From Sideroxydans sp. (GTDB lineage: Bacteria > Pseudomonadota > Gammaproteobacteria > Burkholderiales > Gallionellaceae): a stretch of 64,000 nucleotides of DNA. The stretch lies in the NCBI GenBank assembly GCA_027310725.1, contig DAIDAG010000059.1, forward strand, positions 1 to 64,000. The letters are read 5' to 3'. Below, piece by piece: positions 33,751 through 43,198 of the stretch. The position numbers and the translations under genes are program-made. Position 1 is the first letter of the stretch. Each line of letters begins with the position of its first letter. The notes beneath the pieces are model-generated. The model saw only the letters and a program-made list of their open reading frames with translations. It was not told the origin of the DNA and ran no database searches.

Positions 33751-34818
33751 ATGACCCGCTATTCCGTTCAACGCTTCAGGGCCGCTGTGTTGCACACGCA
33801 TCTGCGCATCGCGGCAATGATTTCTTTGCCATCTTCCCTATTGAATTATCTCCTCATCGAAACTCCAGATAGAGGGGCGGTGCTGTTTGCTTTTGCATTG
33901 TTTATTTTATGGCTGCAATGGCGAACGCGGCATCATGGCGATGACTCACTTCGTTACGCCGGATGGTTTGCGATGGCGATCCTGTGCGTAATGCTATACG
34001 GTGTAACCATCAGCAGCGAGCAAATGCATCTGGAGGTGTGGATGATGATATTCCCCATCGCTTTCGCACCCATCGTGGAGAAGCGCGAGCGCATCGTCTG
34101 GTTCATTGTGGGAGCAGTAAGTTTTGCGTCGGTCATGATGCTGCGCCACGATCCTCCCAATGCAGTTTCAGTCGCGATCTCAATTGCCGCCTATCTGATT
34201 TTGGGGTTCGTCACCCTGATGCTGGTGAGGCACAACGAAAAGAATATCGAACAGCTGGCGCACCTTTCAACTATCGACCCCCTTACCAAGGCTTATAACC
34301 GTGGCTATATGAAAGAGGTATTGGCGAGCGAAATCAATCGGTGCAGGCGCAGCGGCCTGCCGTTGACTATCATTATGCTGGATATAGACTATTTCAAGAT
34401 GTTCAACGATAACTATGGCCATTTGTTTGGCGATAGCGTGCTGGAACAAGTTGCAGATGCCCTCCAGCACGCGGCATTAAGAGCGGGAGATTATGTGTTT
34501 CGTTATGGAGGGGAAGAATTCTGTATCGTAACTTCTGGACTGGATCGGGAAGAGTCGGGACAGTTCGCTGAGAAATTGCGACAAGGAGTTTTTGCATTGG
34601 ACATCGAGAACCTGCAATCCCCGCATCAACGCCTGACAGCTTCTGCCGGCTTCTGGTGCGTTAGCGATTTGAGAGAGATTGTACCAAGCGCGCTGCTGCT
34701 GAATGCCGACAACGCACTATACCGGGCGAAGGATGCGGGGCGAAATACGGTGGTGGACTTTGACGCAATACCGGACTTTGAAATCGAAGCAAATCTGCCG
34801 CAGAGCGCGCCAGTCTGA
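33751..34818 (+). CDS. Membrane diguanylate cyclase
   Basis: 355 residues. About six helices in the first 160 residues form an unnamed sensor region, followed by a GGDEF domain: active site RYGGEEF at 251-257 and the inhibitory RxxD site RAGD at 244-247, five residues earlier. DIDYFKMFNDNYGH supplies the metal and substrate residues. It should make cyclic di-GMP with product feedback. The MSHA ATPase at 45174 has a c-di-GMP binding domain, so a functional link is possible, though not shown. A weak hairpin with cttttt precedes the gene. Confidence 0.9.
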   Translation: MTRYSVQRFRAAVLHTHLRIAAMISLPSSLLNYLLIETPDRGAVLFAFALFILWLQWRTRHHGDDSLRYAGWFAMAILCVMLYGVTISSEQMHLEVWMMIFPIAFAPIVEKRERIVWFIVGAVSFASVMMLRHDPPNAVSVAISIAAYLILGFVTLMLVRHNEKNIEQLAHLSTIDPLTKAYNRGYMKEVLASEINRCRRSGLPLTIIMLDIDYFKMFNDNYGHLFGDSVLEQVADALQHAALRAGDYVFRYGGEEFCIVTSGLDREESGQFAEKLRQGVFALDIENLQSPHQRLTASAGFWCVSDLREIVPSALLLNADNALYRAKDAGRNTVVDFDAIPDFEIEANLPQSAPV

Positions 34819-34846
34819 ATAGGTTGCCGGGGCGACCGCCTGGCTA

Positions 34847-35251
34847 TTACTTGAACTCGCGCAGTTCTTTCGGCGTGTCGTCATGATTGCCATGCGAATG
34901 GAGCTCATATGCTTTGACGAATATCTCTTGCGAGTTGTTCTTGGTTCTGGGTTCCGGAGTCTTGAGGTTGTGGTACTGCACGTCTTCGCAGTAATGGATC
35001 AGTTGATTCTTGATCTTATCGAGCAGATTGTATTCCAGTTGAAAACCTTCGCGGGTGAGCGCTTTTTCCAACGCTTCAAGAGAATAATGTTGAACGCTGT
35101 AGCGGATCAACAGGCTGTTCGGCTGCGAACCGATTTCAACGTGAAAATTCTCCAGCCCGATCAGCAAAAGGTAGGCCTGAAAAAGTTGGTTCGGCGGATC
35201 TTCACCAAAGATCAGCAGACGTTCCTTTTGCAGTTCGAACGGATTAATCAC
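34847..35251 (-). CDS. Conserved hypothetical protein downstream of ctpA
   Basis: 134 residues with a GTG start one base after the ctpA stop. Mixed alpha/beta sequence (GLENFHVEIGSQPNSLLIRY, then ALEKALTREGFQLEYN) suggests a small ferredoxin-like fold as in metal- or partner-binding domains. A histidine-rich tail (ELHSHGNHDD) is present. I do not recognise the family. Tight linkage to ctpA suggests a shared role in envelope processing. Confidence 0.65.
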   Translation of the reverse strand: MINPFELQKERLLIFGEDPPNQLFQAYLLLIGLENFHVEIGSQPNSLLIRYSVQHYSLEALEKALTREGFQLEYNLLDKIKNQLIHYCEDVQYHNLKTPEPRTKNNSQEIFVKAYELHSHGNHDDTPKELREFK

Positions 35252-35252
35252 G

Positions 35253-36647
35253 TTACTTCCCGCGCAGTATATTCAAGCCCTTAAGCAGATTCAGAGCCTG
35301 GTTCAACTGGTAGTCGTTCTTTGCGCCGAATTCGGCAACCTCGACTTTGCCGCCGTCGCCATCCTTGGTCTTTGAGTCGACCTTGTTCGTTTTTGTTGTC
35401 GATTCGCTCCTGTCCTCACCCTGGCTGTTGCTCAGGTGTTTGTCCAGATCGACCTCGCGCAGGCGGAACGCATTATCGAAACTGGCAGTTGCCGGGTCTT
35501 CGACCAAGATGTCGGGCACGATGCCCTTGGCCTGGATCGAGCGCCCGTTGGGAGTGAAATAGCGGGCGGTCGTGAGCTTGATTGCCGTATTGTTGCCCAG
35601 CGGCAGTATGGTTTGCACCGAGCCTTTACCGAACGATTGCGTACCCATGACCACGGCGCGCTTTTGATCCTGAAGCGCACCGGCGACGATCTCCGAGGCC
35701 GAAGCCGAGCCGCCGTTGACCAGCACGACCATTGGTACCTTCTTGAAAGAATCAGGCAGATCCTTCAAATAATCGTTCTTGCTGCTGCCGCGCAGATAAT
35801 TGTCAGGGTTGGCAGTGAGGCGCATCTTGGCATCTTCGGTGCGTCCTTCGGTATAGACGACCAGCGCGTCCTTCGGCAGAAACGCGGCGGAAACCCCGAC
35901 CGCGCTCGTCAGCAGGCCGCCCGGATCGTTACGCAGGTCGAGAACCAGCCCCTGCAGCGCGCCGTTGTTCTGCTTCTGCAGATTATTCAACGCTGTGGCG
36001 AGGTTCTCCCCCGTATGTTCCTGGAACTGGGTGATGCGCACGAAACCATACCCCGGTTCTTCTAGTTTGGATTTCACGCTCTGCACCTTGATGACGGCGC
36101 GTGTCACGCTGATTTGCAAAGGCTTGGGTTCATTCTTGCGCAGGATGGTGAGCACAATGACGCTGCCGGGCTTGCCGCGCATGCGTTTCACCGCGTCATT
36201 CAGGGTCAGGCCTTTCACCAGCGTATCGTCGAGCTTGATGATGAGGTCACCGCTCTTGACCCCGGCTGTAAAAGCGGGTGTGTCCTCGATCGGCGAGATC
36301 ACCTTGACCAGGCCGTCTTCCATGCCGACTTCAATGCCCAGTCCACCGAACTCGCCCTGCGTTCCGACCTGCAGTTCCTTGAAAGCATCGGCATCCAGAT
36401 AGGCGGAGTGCGGGTCGAGTCCGCTCAACATGCCGTTGATGGCTGAGGTGATCAGAGTTTTGTCGCTCACCGGCTCGACATAATCGCTCTTGATGCGGCC
36501 AAACACTTCGGAGAAGGCGCGCAACTCTTCGACCGGCAACGGCAGCTCGGTATCTTTATCCGCAACGGCGGAGAAATTCAGGCTGACCAGAATGCCCGCC
36601 ACCAGACCGATGACCACCAGACCATATTCCTTGAAGCGACGACTCAT
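35253..36647 (-). CDS. ctpA: Carboxyl-terminal processing protease CtpA (S41)
   Basis: 464 residues from ATG 36647, preceded by aagga. A signal peptide or anchor lies in GLVVIGLVAGILVSLNFSA. A PDZ domain (GEFGGLGIEVGMEDG to about residue 180) precedes the S41 protease domain. The catalytic serine is in GGSASASEIVAGAL and the lysine in GTQSFGKGSVQ. It processes or degrades periplasmic proteins. The EnvC-GpmI partners upstream are typical of betaproteobacteria. The last 40 residues before the end are charged and low-complexity. Confidence 0.92.
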   Translation of the reverse strand: MSRRFKEYGLVVIGLVAGILVSLNFSAVADKDTELPLPVEELRAFSEVFGRIKSDYVEPVSDKTLITSAINGMLSGLDPHSAYLDADAFKELQVGTQGEFGGLGIEVGMEDGLVKVISPIEDTPAFTAGVKSGDLIIKLDDTLVKGLTLNDAVKRMRGKPGSVIVLTILRKNEPKPLQISVTRAVIKVQSVKSKLEEPGYGFVRITQFQEHTGENLATALNNLQKQNNGALQGLVLDLRNDPGGLLTSAVGVSAAFLPKDALVVYTEGRTEDAKMRLTANPDNYLRGSSKNDYLKDLPDSFKKVPMVVLVNGGSASASEIVAGALQDQKRAVVMGTQSFGKGSVQTILPLGNNTAIKLTTARYFTPNGRSIQAKGIVPDILVEDPATASFDNAFRLREVDLDKHLSNSQGEDRSESTTKTNKVDSKTKDGDGGKVEVAEFGAKNDYQLNQALNLLKGLNILRGK

Positions 36648-36839
36648 TTGATTTTCCTTGTTAGCGACCTTGGTAAATATACCACCCTGGATGTTGAAGC
36701 TTGCTATGCCCGTTTCGCTCTCTCTGACTCTCTGTTGAAACAACTATCCATTCGACAAGGCTATCAAAAGAACGGTAGCCAAGTCGCTGGTTGTCCCCGC
36801 AACCGAGAGAAAGAATAAACGTGAAAGGCGCTCCCGACC

Positions 36840-37964
36840 TTAGTGCCTGACCCATTTGCCCGGGTCGAAGGGTTTGCCTTCAAAACGCAGTTCGAAGTAT
36901 AAACCGGAATCTGCGTTGCCGCCGGTGCTACCCGCGGAGGCAATAAGGTCACCGCCTCGCAGGCTGTCGCCTACCTGCTTGTAGAGCGTCTCGTTATTGC
37001 CGTACAGGCTCATGTAGCCTTGTCCGTGATCGATGATGAGGAGATTGCCGAAGCCGCGCAACCAGTCGGCGTACACCACACGACCGGCAGCCACTGCTTT
37101 GACCGGTTGGTTGGGGGGGGTGCGCAGGAACCAGCCGGTCCAGGCCATTGTGCTTTCCGGGCGCCGTGCGCCGAACTTGTTGGTCACTTTGCCTTTGACC
37201 GGTAATGCCAGTTTGCCTTTGAGCGACTTGAACGCAATATTGTCCGGCAGGGTGTCAGGCAAAACATGCGCGAGCTTCTCAACCAATTGCGACAGACGGG
37301 TTTCGTTGCGTTGCAAGCGGCCGATCTCACGACGCTGTTGCTTCATTTGCAGCGATATCTTGTTCAACATCTGCTGGCGCGCGCGCTTGTCCTGTTCCAG
37401 ATGCCGTCTTTGGTCCCGCTCTTCCGCTTGCAGCGAAGCGATTTCGTCGCTCTTTTGGCGCGCCTGATCAGTTACTGCCTGTAACCTTGCGCGTCCGCTG
37501 CGCAAGGACTGCAGGGTGGCAGCGCGGTTGCGCGCGATGTATTCGTAATAGCGCAACTCGCGCGCGATCTGGTTCGGATCGTCGTTGTTGAGCAGCAGCC
37601 TGAGATACTCCTGTTCGCCCCCATTCATATACTGCTGGTACAGCAAGCGTCCAAGCATGGCCTGCTGGCCTTGCAGCTCTCCGTCAATTGCCGAGGCGCG
37701 TTGCTGCAACTGCGTTAGTTCCCGGTTGGCGGATTGCTGCTGCAGTGCGAGCTCATGCAGTTTGCGGTTGCTGTTGCTGATGGCGCGCTCCGACTCGCGC
37801 AGGTTATCTGCCGCTTCGGCCTTGGATTCGTTGGATTTGTCAAAATCCTGCTGCAGGACGGAGATACGCTTGCGCAATTTTTCCAGATCATCCTGCTGCG
37901 TGGCTTGTGCTACCCCTGCGAGGAGCAGCATCGCCAGCAAAGCGAAGCGCGATAATACGGTCAC
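36840..37964 (-). CDS. envC: Murein hydrolase activator EnvC
   Basis: 374 residues. The start is GTG 37964, overlapping the gpmI stop (GTGA); the long N-terminal extension of the open frame lies inside gpmI and is a shadow. A signal peptide (ending VAQA) is followed by about 200 residues of coiled coil and a LytM domain. The active-site HxH is replaced by YFELR (GLYFELRFEG), so the domain should be catalytically dead, as in E. coli EnvC, which activates amidases at the septum. Confidence 0.9.
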   Translation of the reverse strand: MTVLSRFALLAMLLLAGVAQATQQDDLEKLRKRISVLQQDFDKSNESKAEAADNLRESERAISNSNRKLHELALQQQSANRELTQLQQRASAIDGELQGQQAMLGRLLYQQYMNGGEQEYLRLLLNNDDPNQIARELRYYEYIARNRAATLQSLRSGRARLQAVTDQARQKSDEIASLQAEERDQRRHLEQDKRARQQMLNKISLQMKQQRREIGRLQRNETRLSQLVEKLAHVLPDTLPDNIAFKSLKGKLALPVKGKVTNKFGARRPESTMAWTGWFLRTPPNQPVKAVAAGRVVYADWLRGFGNLLIIDHGQGYMSLYGNNETLYKQVGDSLRGGDLIASAGSTGGNADSGLYFELRFEGKPFDPGKWVRH

Positions 37965-39511
37965 AGAATATGGATGAGCGACTTGCCGGTCATTTCCGGC
38001 GGTTGTGGCAACCCCATCATCGCAAGCAACGTCGGAGCGACGTCTTGTAACGCGCCGATACCGGCCTCGGCGATGCTTGCCTTGCGCCCGATGTAGATAA
38101 AGGGAACCAGATTGAGCGTATGGGCAGTATGGGCTTGCTGTGTGGACAAGTCCCGCATCTGTTCGGCATTGCCGTGATCGGCCGTGATGAGTACCTCGCC
38201 GCCGCATTCCAGCATTGCCTTCACTACGCGCCCTATGCAGATGTCCAGCGCTTCCACCGCTTTCACTGCCGCTTCCAGGATGCCGCTGTGGCCGACCATA
38301 TCGCCGTTGGCATAGTTGCAGAGTATCGCTTGATATTGCCTGCTCCGGATTGCGGCTTCGAGTTTGTCGGTGACTTCGAACGCGCTCATTTCCGGTTTCA
38401 TGTCATAAGTGGCCACTTTGGGTGAGGGTACGAGTACGCGGTCTTCACCGGGGTAGGGTTGTTCCCTGCCGCCATTCATGAAGTAGGTGACATGCGCGTA
38501 TTTTTCCGTTTCGGCGATACGCAGTTGTTTCAAGCCCAGATTGGAAAGATATTCGCCGATACCGTTATGGATGGAATCGGCCGTGTAAGCACAGGGAAGA
38601 TGAAAATCCTCTCCGTAGCTGCTCAAAGTGGTGTAGTTCCCCAGTCTGGGGAGGCGAGTGCGGGCGAAGCCATCGAATTTGTCGTCAGTCAGCGCGCGGG
38701 TGATCTCTCGCGCACGGTCGGCACGGAAATTCATGAACACAACAGAATCCCCGTCCTGCATTACGGCGGGCTCGCCGATGATGGTCGCCTGCACGAACTC
38801 GTCGTTCTCGCCGCGCGCATAAGCCGCATCCAGGGCAGCCTGGGGAGTGGCAAACCCGAACGGCGCCTTGCCCAACGTGAGCATATCGTAGGCGATTTGC
38901 ACTCGTTCCCAGCGATTGTCGCGATCCATGACGAAGAAACGCCCTACGACGGTGGCGATACGTCCGGCGCCGAGCTGTGCGCATTTGTCTTGCAATGATT
39001 GCAGAGACTGGGCGGCGCTGCGGGGAGGGGTGTCTCGTCCGTCGAGGAACGCGTGGATGAAGATTTTTTTCAGCCCGGCGCGCACTGCCAGTTCCAGCAT
39101 GGCGTGTATGTGTGCCTCATGGCTATGCACCCCGCCGGGTGAGAGCAGGCCGAGTATGTGCAGGGCCGTTCCGCATCGCTTGGCTGACTCTACAGCTTGT
39201 ACAAGCGCGGGATTGGTGTAGAAGCTTCCGTTCTCTATGGCCAGATCGACTTTGGTCAGGTCCTGATATACCACGCGCCCGGCGCCGATATTCAAGTGAC
39301 CCACTTCGGAGTTACCCATCTGACCGGTAGGTAAACCGACGCGCAATTCGGATGCGTTGATCAGGGTGTGCGGATACTCACTCCATAATTTGTCCCAATT
39401 CGGCTTGCGCGCATCGGCAACCGCATTGAAATCGGGATCCTCGCGATAGCCGAAACCATCGAGGATGAGCAGAAGGACGGGGGTGATTGCTTGAGTCGAT
39501 TGTGCGGTCAT
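37961..39511 (-). CDS. gpmI: 2,3-bisphosphoglycerate-independent phosphoglycerate mutase
   Basis: 516 residues. Glycolytic interconversion of 3- and 2-phosphoglycerate using two manganese ions. LLLILDGFGYRED holds the first metal Asp, MGNSEVGHLNIGAGR the phosphoserine, and GEVLITADHGNAEQM the second metal cluster. HAFLDGRDTPPRSA and the RADRAREITRAL segment are also diagnostic. Length matches the family (about 510). Confidence 0.95.
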   Translation of the reverse strand: MTAQSTQAITPVLLLILDGFGYREDPDFNAVADARKPNWDKLWSEYPHTLINASELRVGLPTGQMGNSEVGHLNIGAGRVVYQDLTKVDLAIENGSFYTNPALVQAVESAKRCGTALHILGLLSPGGVHSHEAHIHAMLELAVRAGLKKIFIHAFLDGRDTPPRSAAQSLQSLQDKCAQLGAGRIATVVGRFFVMDRDNRWERVQIAYDMLTLGKAPFGFATPQAALDAAYARGENDEFVQATIIGEPAVMQDGDSVVFMNFRADRAREITRALTDDKFDGFARTRLPRLGNYTTLSSYGEDFHLPCAYTADSIHNGIGEYLSNLGLKQLRIAETEKYAHVTYFMNGGREQPYPGEDRVLVPSPKVATYDMKPEMSAFEVTDKLEAAIRSRQYQAILCNYANGDMVGHSGILEAAVKAVEALDICIGRVVKAMLECGGEVLITADHGNAEQMRDLSTQQAHTAHTLNLVPFIYIGRKASIAEAGIGALQDVAPTLLAMMGLPQPPEMTGKSLIHIL

Positions 39512-39652
39512 GCTGGCTTTTTTCTCACCAAGATATCAAAATATAAGTAGTTGCTGATTTAGCGCGCAATGAAGCTATAGTGCTGCGATGCAGGATTTTA
39601 GCTGATTTCGGGGCAAGACATGCCCCCACTTCCAAAGATGGCAGGCGAAACT

Positions 39653-39955
39653 ATGACAAACAAACTGATCGATAAAGATGAACATATCATGGAAGCATCG
39701 CTGGCGATCAAGGCTATCGCGCACCCGTTGCGTTTGAAGATTTTGTGCGTGCTTGCAGGCGACGAGTTAAGCGTGCAGGAGATCGTGGACAGCGTGGGCA
39801 CCACGCAGAGCAACATCTCGCAACATCTTGCAATCCTGCGTGATAAAGGCGTGCTGGCCACGCGCAAGGACGCCAATCGGGTGTTCTACCGCATAGGCGA
39901 TCCGCGCACACTCAAACTGGTGGGGATGATGCGTGATGTGTTCTGCTCGACTTGA
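39653..39955 (+). CDS. ArsR-family regulator, BigR/SqrR/YgaV-like sulfur sensor
   Basis: 100 residues from ATG 39653; an in-frame ATG at 39620 would add 11 residues. A winged helix has LSVQEIVDSVGTTQSNISQHLAILRDKG as recognition region. The two cysteines, Cys32 (RLKILCVLAG) and Cys98 (DVFCST), are 66 residues apart, the same spacing as Cys41/Cys107 of SqrR and the pair in BigR, which form a disulfide or polysulfide bond when sulfane sulfur is present. A DUF2892 gene follows, the kind of target such regulators control. Sensor role is inferred from this match. Confidence 0.78.
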   Translation: MTNKLIDKDEHIMEASLAIKAIAHPLRLKILCVLAGDELSVQEIVDSVGTTQSNISQHLAILRDKGVLATRKDANRVFYRIGDPRTLKLVGMMRDVFCST

Positions 39956-40057
39956 CGGGCTTGAGTGCTCCTCCGTCCGATACCGGCCAGGCGCTGTATC
40001 AAGCCGTGTTGTACATGAAATTCCAGTAAAATCCCTGACCTTTGAGGAGTTTTGAAA

Positions 40058-40267
40058 ATGAACGCTGAACGCATAGTCCGTATTGTCGCAGGCAGTTTCA
40101 TCCTGTTGTCATTGGCATTGGGTGTGGAAGTCAGTCCGTTGTTCGTCAGCAAATACTTTTTGCTGTTCACCGCTTTCGTCGGATTGAACCTGTTCCAGAG
40201 TGGTTTCACGCAGATATGCCCCTTGAATAGCATCCTTGCCCGCTTCGGTATCAAAGGCAGTTGCTAA
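40058..40267 (+). CDS. DUF2892 inner-membrane protein (YgaP membrane-domain-like)
   Basis: 69 residues from ATG 40058, with gaggag upstream. Two membrane helices (about 9-26 and 33-49) and the typical ending QSGFTQICPLNSILARFGIKG. In E. coli YgaP this domain is fused to a rhodanese; here a separate rhodanese lies at 42029. It overlaps the next gene's TTG start by 7 bases. Likely role in sulfane sulfur handling or thiocyanate/persulfide export; inferred. Confidence 0.8.
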   Translation: MNAERIVRIVAGSFILLSLALGVEVSPLFVSKYFLLFTAFVGLNLFQSGFTQICPLNSILARFGIKGSC

Positions 40268-42051
40268 ACAAACCTTCTTTCTTGTCATTCGGCCTTGCCC
40301 GCATCAGTCTGGCCTTCGTTGGCCTGATGTGGGTTTTGCCTTTTCTGTACTACAACCACGCTTATCCGATTACCACCTTCTATCAGGAGTGGGGGACAGG
40401 CTTGCTGGGTTTGTGTGCGATGCCGCTGTTGTTGACAACCGGCTATTGGCTAGCGCGCGAAGTGCCGCGCATCGTGATGTTGCCCATTGGGCTGATGCTG
40501 CTGTTGATGGTGCAGTACCTTGTGGGGCGCATAACTCACTTCGATCACTTGATGCTTCTGGCGTTGTACTTCATGTTTGCCGCAATGCTAATCATGCTGG
40601 GACAGCGTCTGAGGGTCGAGTTGGGATTGCCGGCCTTGGCGACAGCGCTGGCCGTATTCCTGCTGGTGGGAGCGGAACTGAATACGTTGGCTGGGATCCT
40701 GCAACATTACCGCTGGAATACGTTCCTTAACCCGGTCATTACTGCCAAGACATCTCACGCAGTGTACGGCAACCTGGCGCAGCCCAATCACTATGCCAAT
40801 TACATCGCTTTGGGCATGATCTCGCTGGGGTTGCTGTATGCAAGGTTTTCCATGCGCATTTGGCAAGTGGCACTGCTGGTGACCCCGATGCTGTTTGTCA
40901 TGGTGCTGTCCGGATCGCGCAGTTCCTGGCTGTATCTATTGTCCGCTGCCGGTTTGGCTTTCCTGTGGCAGCGGCGTGATCAGGCGCTACGACCATTGCT
41001 GTACTTCACTCTGCTACTGCTGTTGGCATTTGGGCTGATGCACTTCGTGGTGCAGATGCCCTGGCTGGAAGGTGCAACCGGCAGCATAACGACGACGGAG
41101 CGTCTGTTCGGGGATAATGCCAGTGGCGCTATCCGTTTGCACTTGTGGCGCGAGGCAGCACTGATTTTCGCTCAATTCCCGCTGCTGGGAGCAGGGTTCG
41201 GGCAGTTTGCTTTCGAGCATTTTCAGCTTGCAGCGGAATTGCGCAATCCGGCTCTGGTGGGCTTGTATAACAATGCGCACAATCTGGTGATGCAGATTGC
41301 GGCGGAAGCCGGATTGTCCGGAATAATAATTCTGTTGGCTACGCTGGGTATGTGGTTCTGGCAATCGGTGCGCGGAGCGCAATTCACGATTTATCACTGG
41401 TGGGGTTATGCCGTCCTGGCCGTATTGGGCATTCACAGCCTGCTTGAATACCCGCTGTGGTACCTGTATTTCATGGGGGTGGCCGCGATCATGCTGGGCA
41501 TGTTCGATACGACGATCTATCGTTTGGAGTTGCGCAATGCGGGGCGCGCATCTGTCGCCATCGTGCTGGTGTTGGGCGCGCTATCGTTGGCGCAGGTGTT
41601 CCTGGGATATAAACGACTGGAGAACGCACTGGTGATGCGCGGCAAGGCCGCCACCGATCGAAGCTTTATTCCGTTAGTACAAAGTGAATTAATGGCGGTT
41701 GACCAGTCTGCGTTACTGAGTTCCTATGCCGAGTTGTTCATTGCCAGTACGATGGAACTCAGTGCCGACCATCTGGAGCAGAAATTCGAACTGAATCAAC
41801 GCGCACTGCGTTTCATTCCGATCCCCCCTCTGGTTTATCATCAAGTTGCGTTGTTTGCACTCTCTGATCGTCCGGAGGACGCCAGGGCGCAATTGGAACG
41901 TGCCATCTGGTCTTACCCCCTGGATTACCCGTCGGCGCGCATCGAATTGGAAGAACTGGCGCGCAAGGACCCCGCGCATTTTTCCGCTCTGTTAGAATTC
42001 GCCACCCAAAAATACGAGGAGTACCGACGTGCTGCAATTCCTGCTAAATAA
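40261..42051 (+). CDS. PglL/O-antigen ligase family protein
   Basis: 596 residues, TTG start at 40261 overlapping the upstream stop. About 12 membrane helices. A large periplasmic loop before residue 340 carries LGAGFGQFAFEHFQLA and NNAHNLVMQIAAEAGLSG, the HNLxLQxxAExG pattern of the Wzy/WaaL/PglL superfamily. A soluble C-terminal domain of about 130 residues is typical of PglL-type pilin or protein O-oligosaccharyltransferases. With a pilus cluster nearby, pilin glycosylation is plausible, but ligation of O-antigen cannot be excluded. Confidence 0.82.
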   Translation: MLNKPSFLSFGLARISLAFVGLMWVLPFLYYNHAYPITTFYQEWGTGLLGLCAMPLLLTTGYWLAREVPRIVMLPIGLMLLLMVQYLVGRITHFDHLMLLALYFMFAAMLIMLGQRLRVELGLPALATALAVFLLVGAELNTLAGILQHYRWNTFLNPVITAKTSHAVYGNLAQPNHYANYIALGMISLGLLYARFSMRIWQVALLVTPMLFVMVLSGSRSSWLYLLSAAGLAFLWQRRDQALRPLLYFTLLLLLAFGLMHFVVQMPWLEGATGSITTTERLFGDNASGAIRLHLWREAALIFAQFPLLGAGFGQFAFEHFQLAAELRNPALVGLYNNAHNLVMQIAAEAGLSGIIILLATLGMWFWQSVRGAQFTIYHWWGYAVLAVLGIHSLLEYPLWYLYFMGVAAIMLGMFDTTIYRLELRNAGRASVAIVLVLGALSLAQVFLGYKRLENALVMRGKAATDRSFIPLVQSELMAVDQSALLSSYAELFIASTMELSADHLEQKFELNQRALRFIPIPPLVYHQVALFALSDRPEDARAQLERAIWSYPLDYPSARIELEELARKDPAHFSALLEFATQKYEEYRRAAIPAK

Positions 42052-42442
42052 CAGCTGGACAGTCCTGATCGCACTGTCCAGCGGAGCGATGCTGTTCTGG
42101 TCGTTCTTCGGCAACCGCTTGCGCGGTATAAAAGAGGTTGATCATTTGGCGGCAATGCAATTGATCAATCACAAGAACGCATTGGTTTTGGATGTGCGCG
42201 AACAAAACGAATATGATGCCGGTCATATTTTGAACAGCAAACTCATTCCGGTTGGCAAGCTTCTGGAACGGGCCGGTGAGCTGGAAAAATATCGCGAGCG
42301 CCCCATTGTTGCTGTGTGCCGCAGTGGCCAGCGTTCCGCTTCCGCCTGTGCAGTCCTGGGCAAGCAGGGATTTGCCCAGGTTCACAACCTGAACGGCGGC
42401 GTGATGGCCTGGCAAAAAGCCGGCCTGCCGTTGGAGAAATAA
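42029..42442 (+). CDS. Membrane-anchored rhodanese
   Basis: 137 residues, GTG start 42029 behind gaggag, 23 bases inside the previous gene. One N-terminal helix (WTVLIALSSGAMLFWSFFG) anchors a single rhodanese domain. The active-site loop is VCRSGQRSASA, with a persulfide-forming cysteine. LVLDVREQNEYDAGHI is the usual domain start. It transfers sulfane sulfur; the donor and acceptor are unknown. It overlaps grxC by TAATG. Confidence 0.88.
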   Translation: MLQFLLNNSWTVLIALSSGAMLFWSFFGNRLRGIKEVDHLAAMQLINHKNALVLDVREQNEYDAGHILNSKLIPVGKLLERAGELEKYRERPIVAVCRSGQRSASACAVLGKQGFAQVHNLNGGVMAWQKAGLPLEK

Positions 42443-42705
42443 TGGCCAAGATCGTCATGTATTGCACGGAAGTTTGTCCATATTGCGTGCGCGCCGAGCA
42501 GTTGTTGCGGCGCAAGGGAATTACGGATATCGAGAAGATACGCGTCGATCTGCAGCCCGAGATGATGGACGTTATGATTCGCAAGTCCGGACGCCGCACC
42601 GTGCCACAGATATTTATCAATGACGAACATGTCGGGGGATACGACGACATGGCAGCACTGGACCGGGCGGGTAAGCTGGACGCCATGTTGGCGCACAATC
42701 ATTAA
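42442..42705 (+). CDS. grxC: Glutaredoxin 3
   Basis: 87 residues. Thioredoxin fold with the dithiol CPYC motif at residues 12-15, TVPQIFINDEHVGGYDDMAAL with the cis-Pro and glutathione-binding residues. Size and motif match GrxC. It reduces protein disulfides or mixed disulfides with glutathione. The rhodanese-grxC-secB order is common in proteobacteria. Confidence 0.94.
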   Translation: MAKIVMYCTEVCPYCVRAEQLLRRKGITDIEKIRVDLQPEMMDVMIRKSGRRTVPQIFINDEHVGGYDDMAALDRAGKLDAMLAHNH

Positions 42706-42715
42706 GGGAAAAGCT

Positions 42716-43198
42716 ATGACCGAAGCAGCACAAACAAACATGCAGCCGATTTTCAATATCGAGAAACTGTACGTGAAGGATCTTTCCCTGGAGATACCCA
42801 ATGCTCCCGCGATATTTCTGGAGCGCGAGAATCCCCAGATCGACCTGCAATTGCAAACCCAGGCTGCACCTCTCGAAGAAGGCTTGTTCGATGTTACCGT
42901 AACTGTCACGGTGACAGCAAAACTGCCGGGAAAGGACAAGGTGCTGTTCCTGATCGAGGCCAAACAGGCGGGAATATTCCAGATACGAAATTTGCCCGCG
43001 GAAGATATGGAAACGGTGCTGGCGGTTGCCTGCCCCAATATCCTTTATCCCTATTTGCGCGAAGTGGTGTCGGACGTCGCGGTACGCGGCGGTTTTGCGC
43101 CGGTGCTGCTCAATCCGATCAACTTCGAAGGGATCTATCAGCAGCAGAAGCAGCAGTCACAAGCCGAAGGCCAGGCTGCCGAGGCGGTCAAGCACTGA
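42716..43198 (+). CDS. secB: Protein-export chaperone SecB
   Basis: 160 residues from ATG 42716 behind aaggga. Tetrameric chaperone that keeps preproteins unfolded and hands them to SecA. Recognisable segments are FNIEKLYVKDLSLEIPNAP, CPNILYPYLREVVSDVAVRG and FAPVLLNPINFEGIY, all conserved in SecB. The C-terminus is Gln/Glu/Ala rich. Its stop overlaps the next start (TGATG). Confidence 0.96.
   Translation: MTEAAQTNMQPIFNIEKLYVKDLSLEIPNAPAIFLERENPQIDLQLQTQAAPLEEGLFDVTVTVTVTAKLPGKDKVLFLIEAKQAGIFQIRNLPAEDMETVLAVACPNILYPYLREVVSDVAVRGGFAPVLLNPINFEGIYQQQKQQSQAEGQAAEAVKH

Noticed and set aside
37965-38207. Long N-terminal extension of EnvC
   Set aside because: It is arginine-rich shadow sequence inside gpmI; the GTG at 37964 gives a proper signal peptide.
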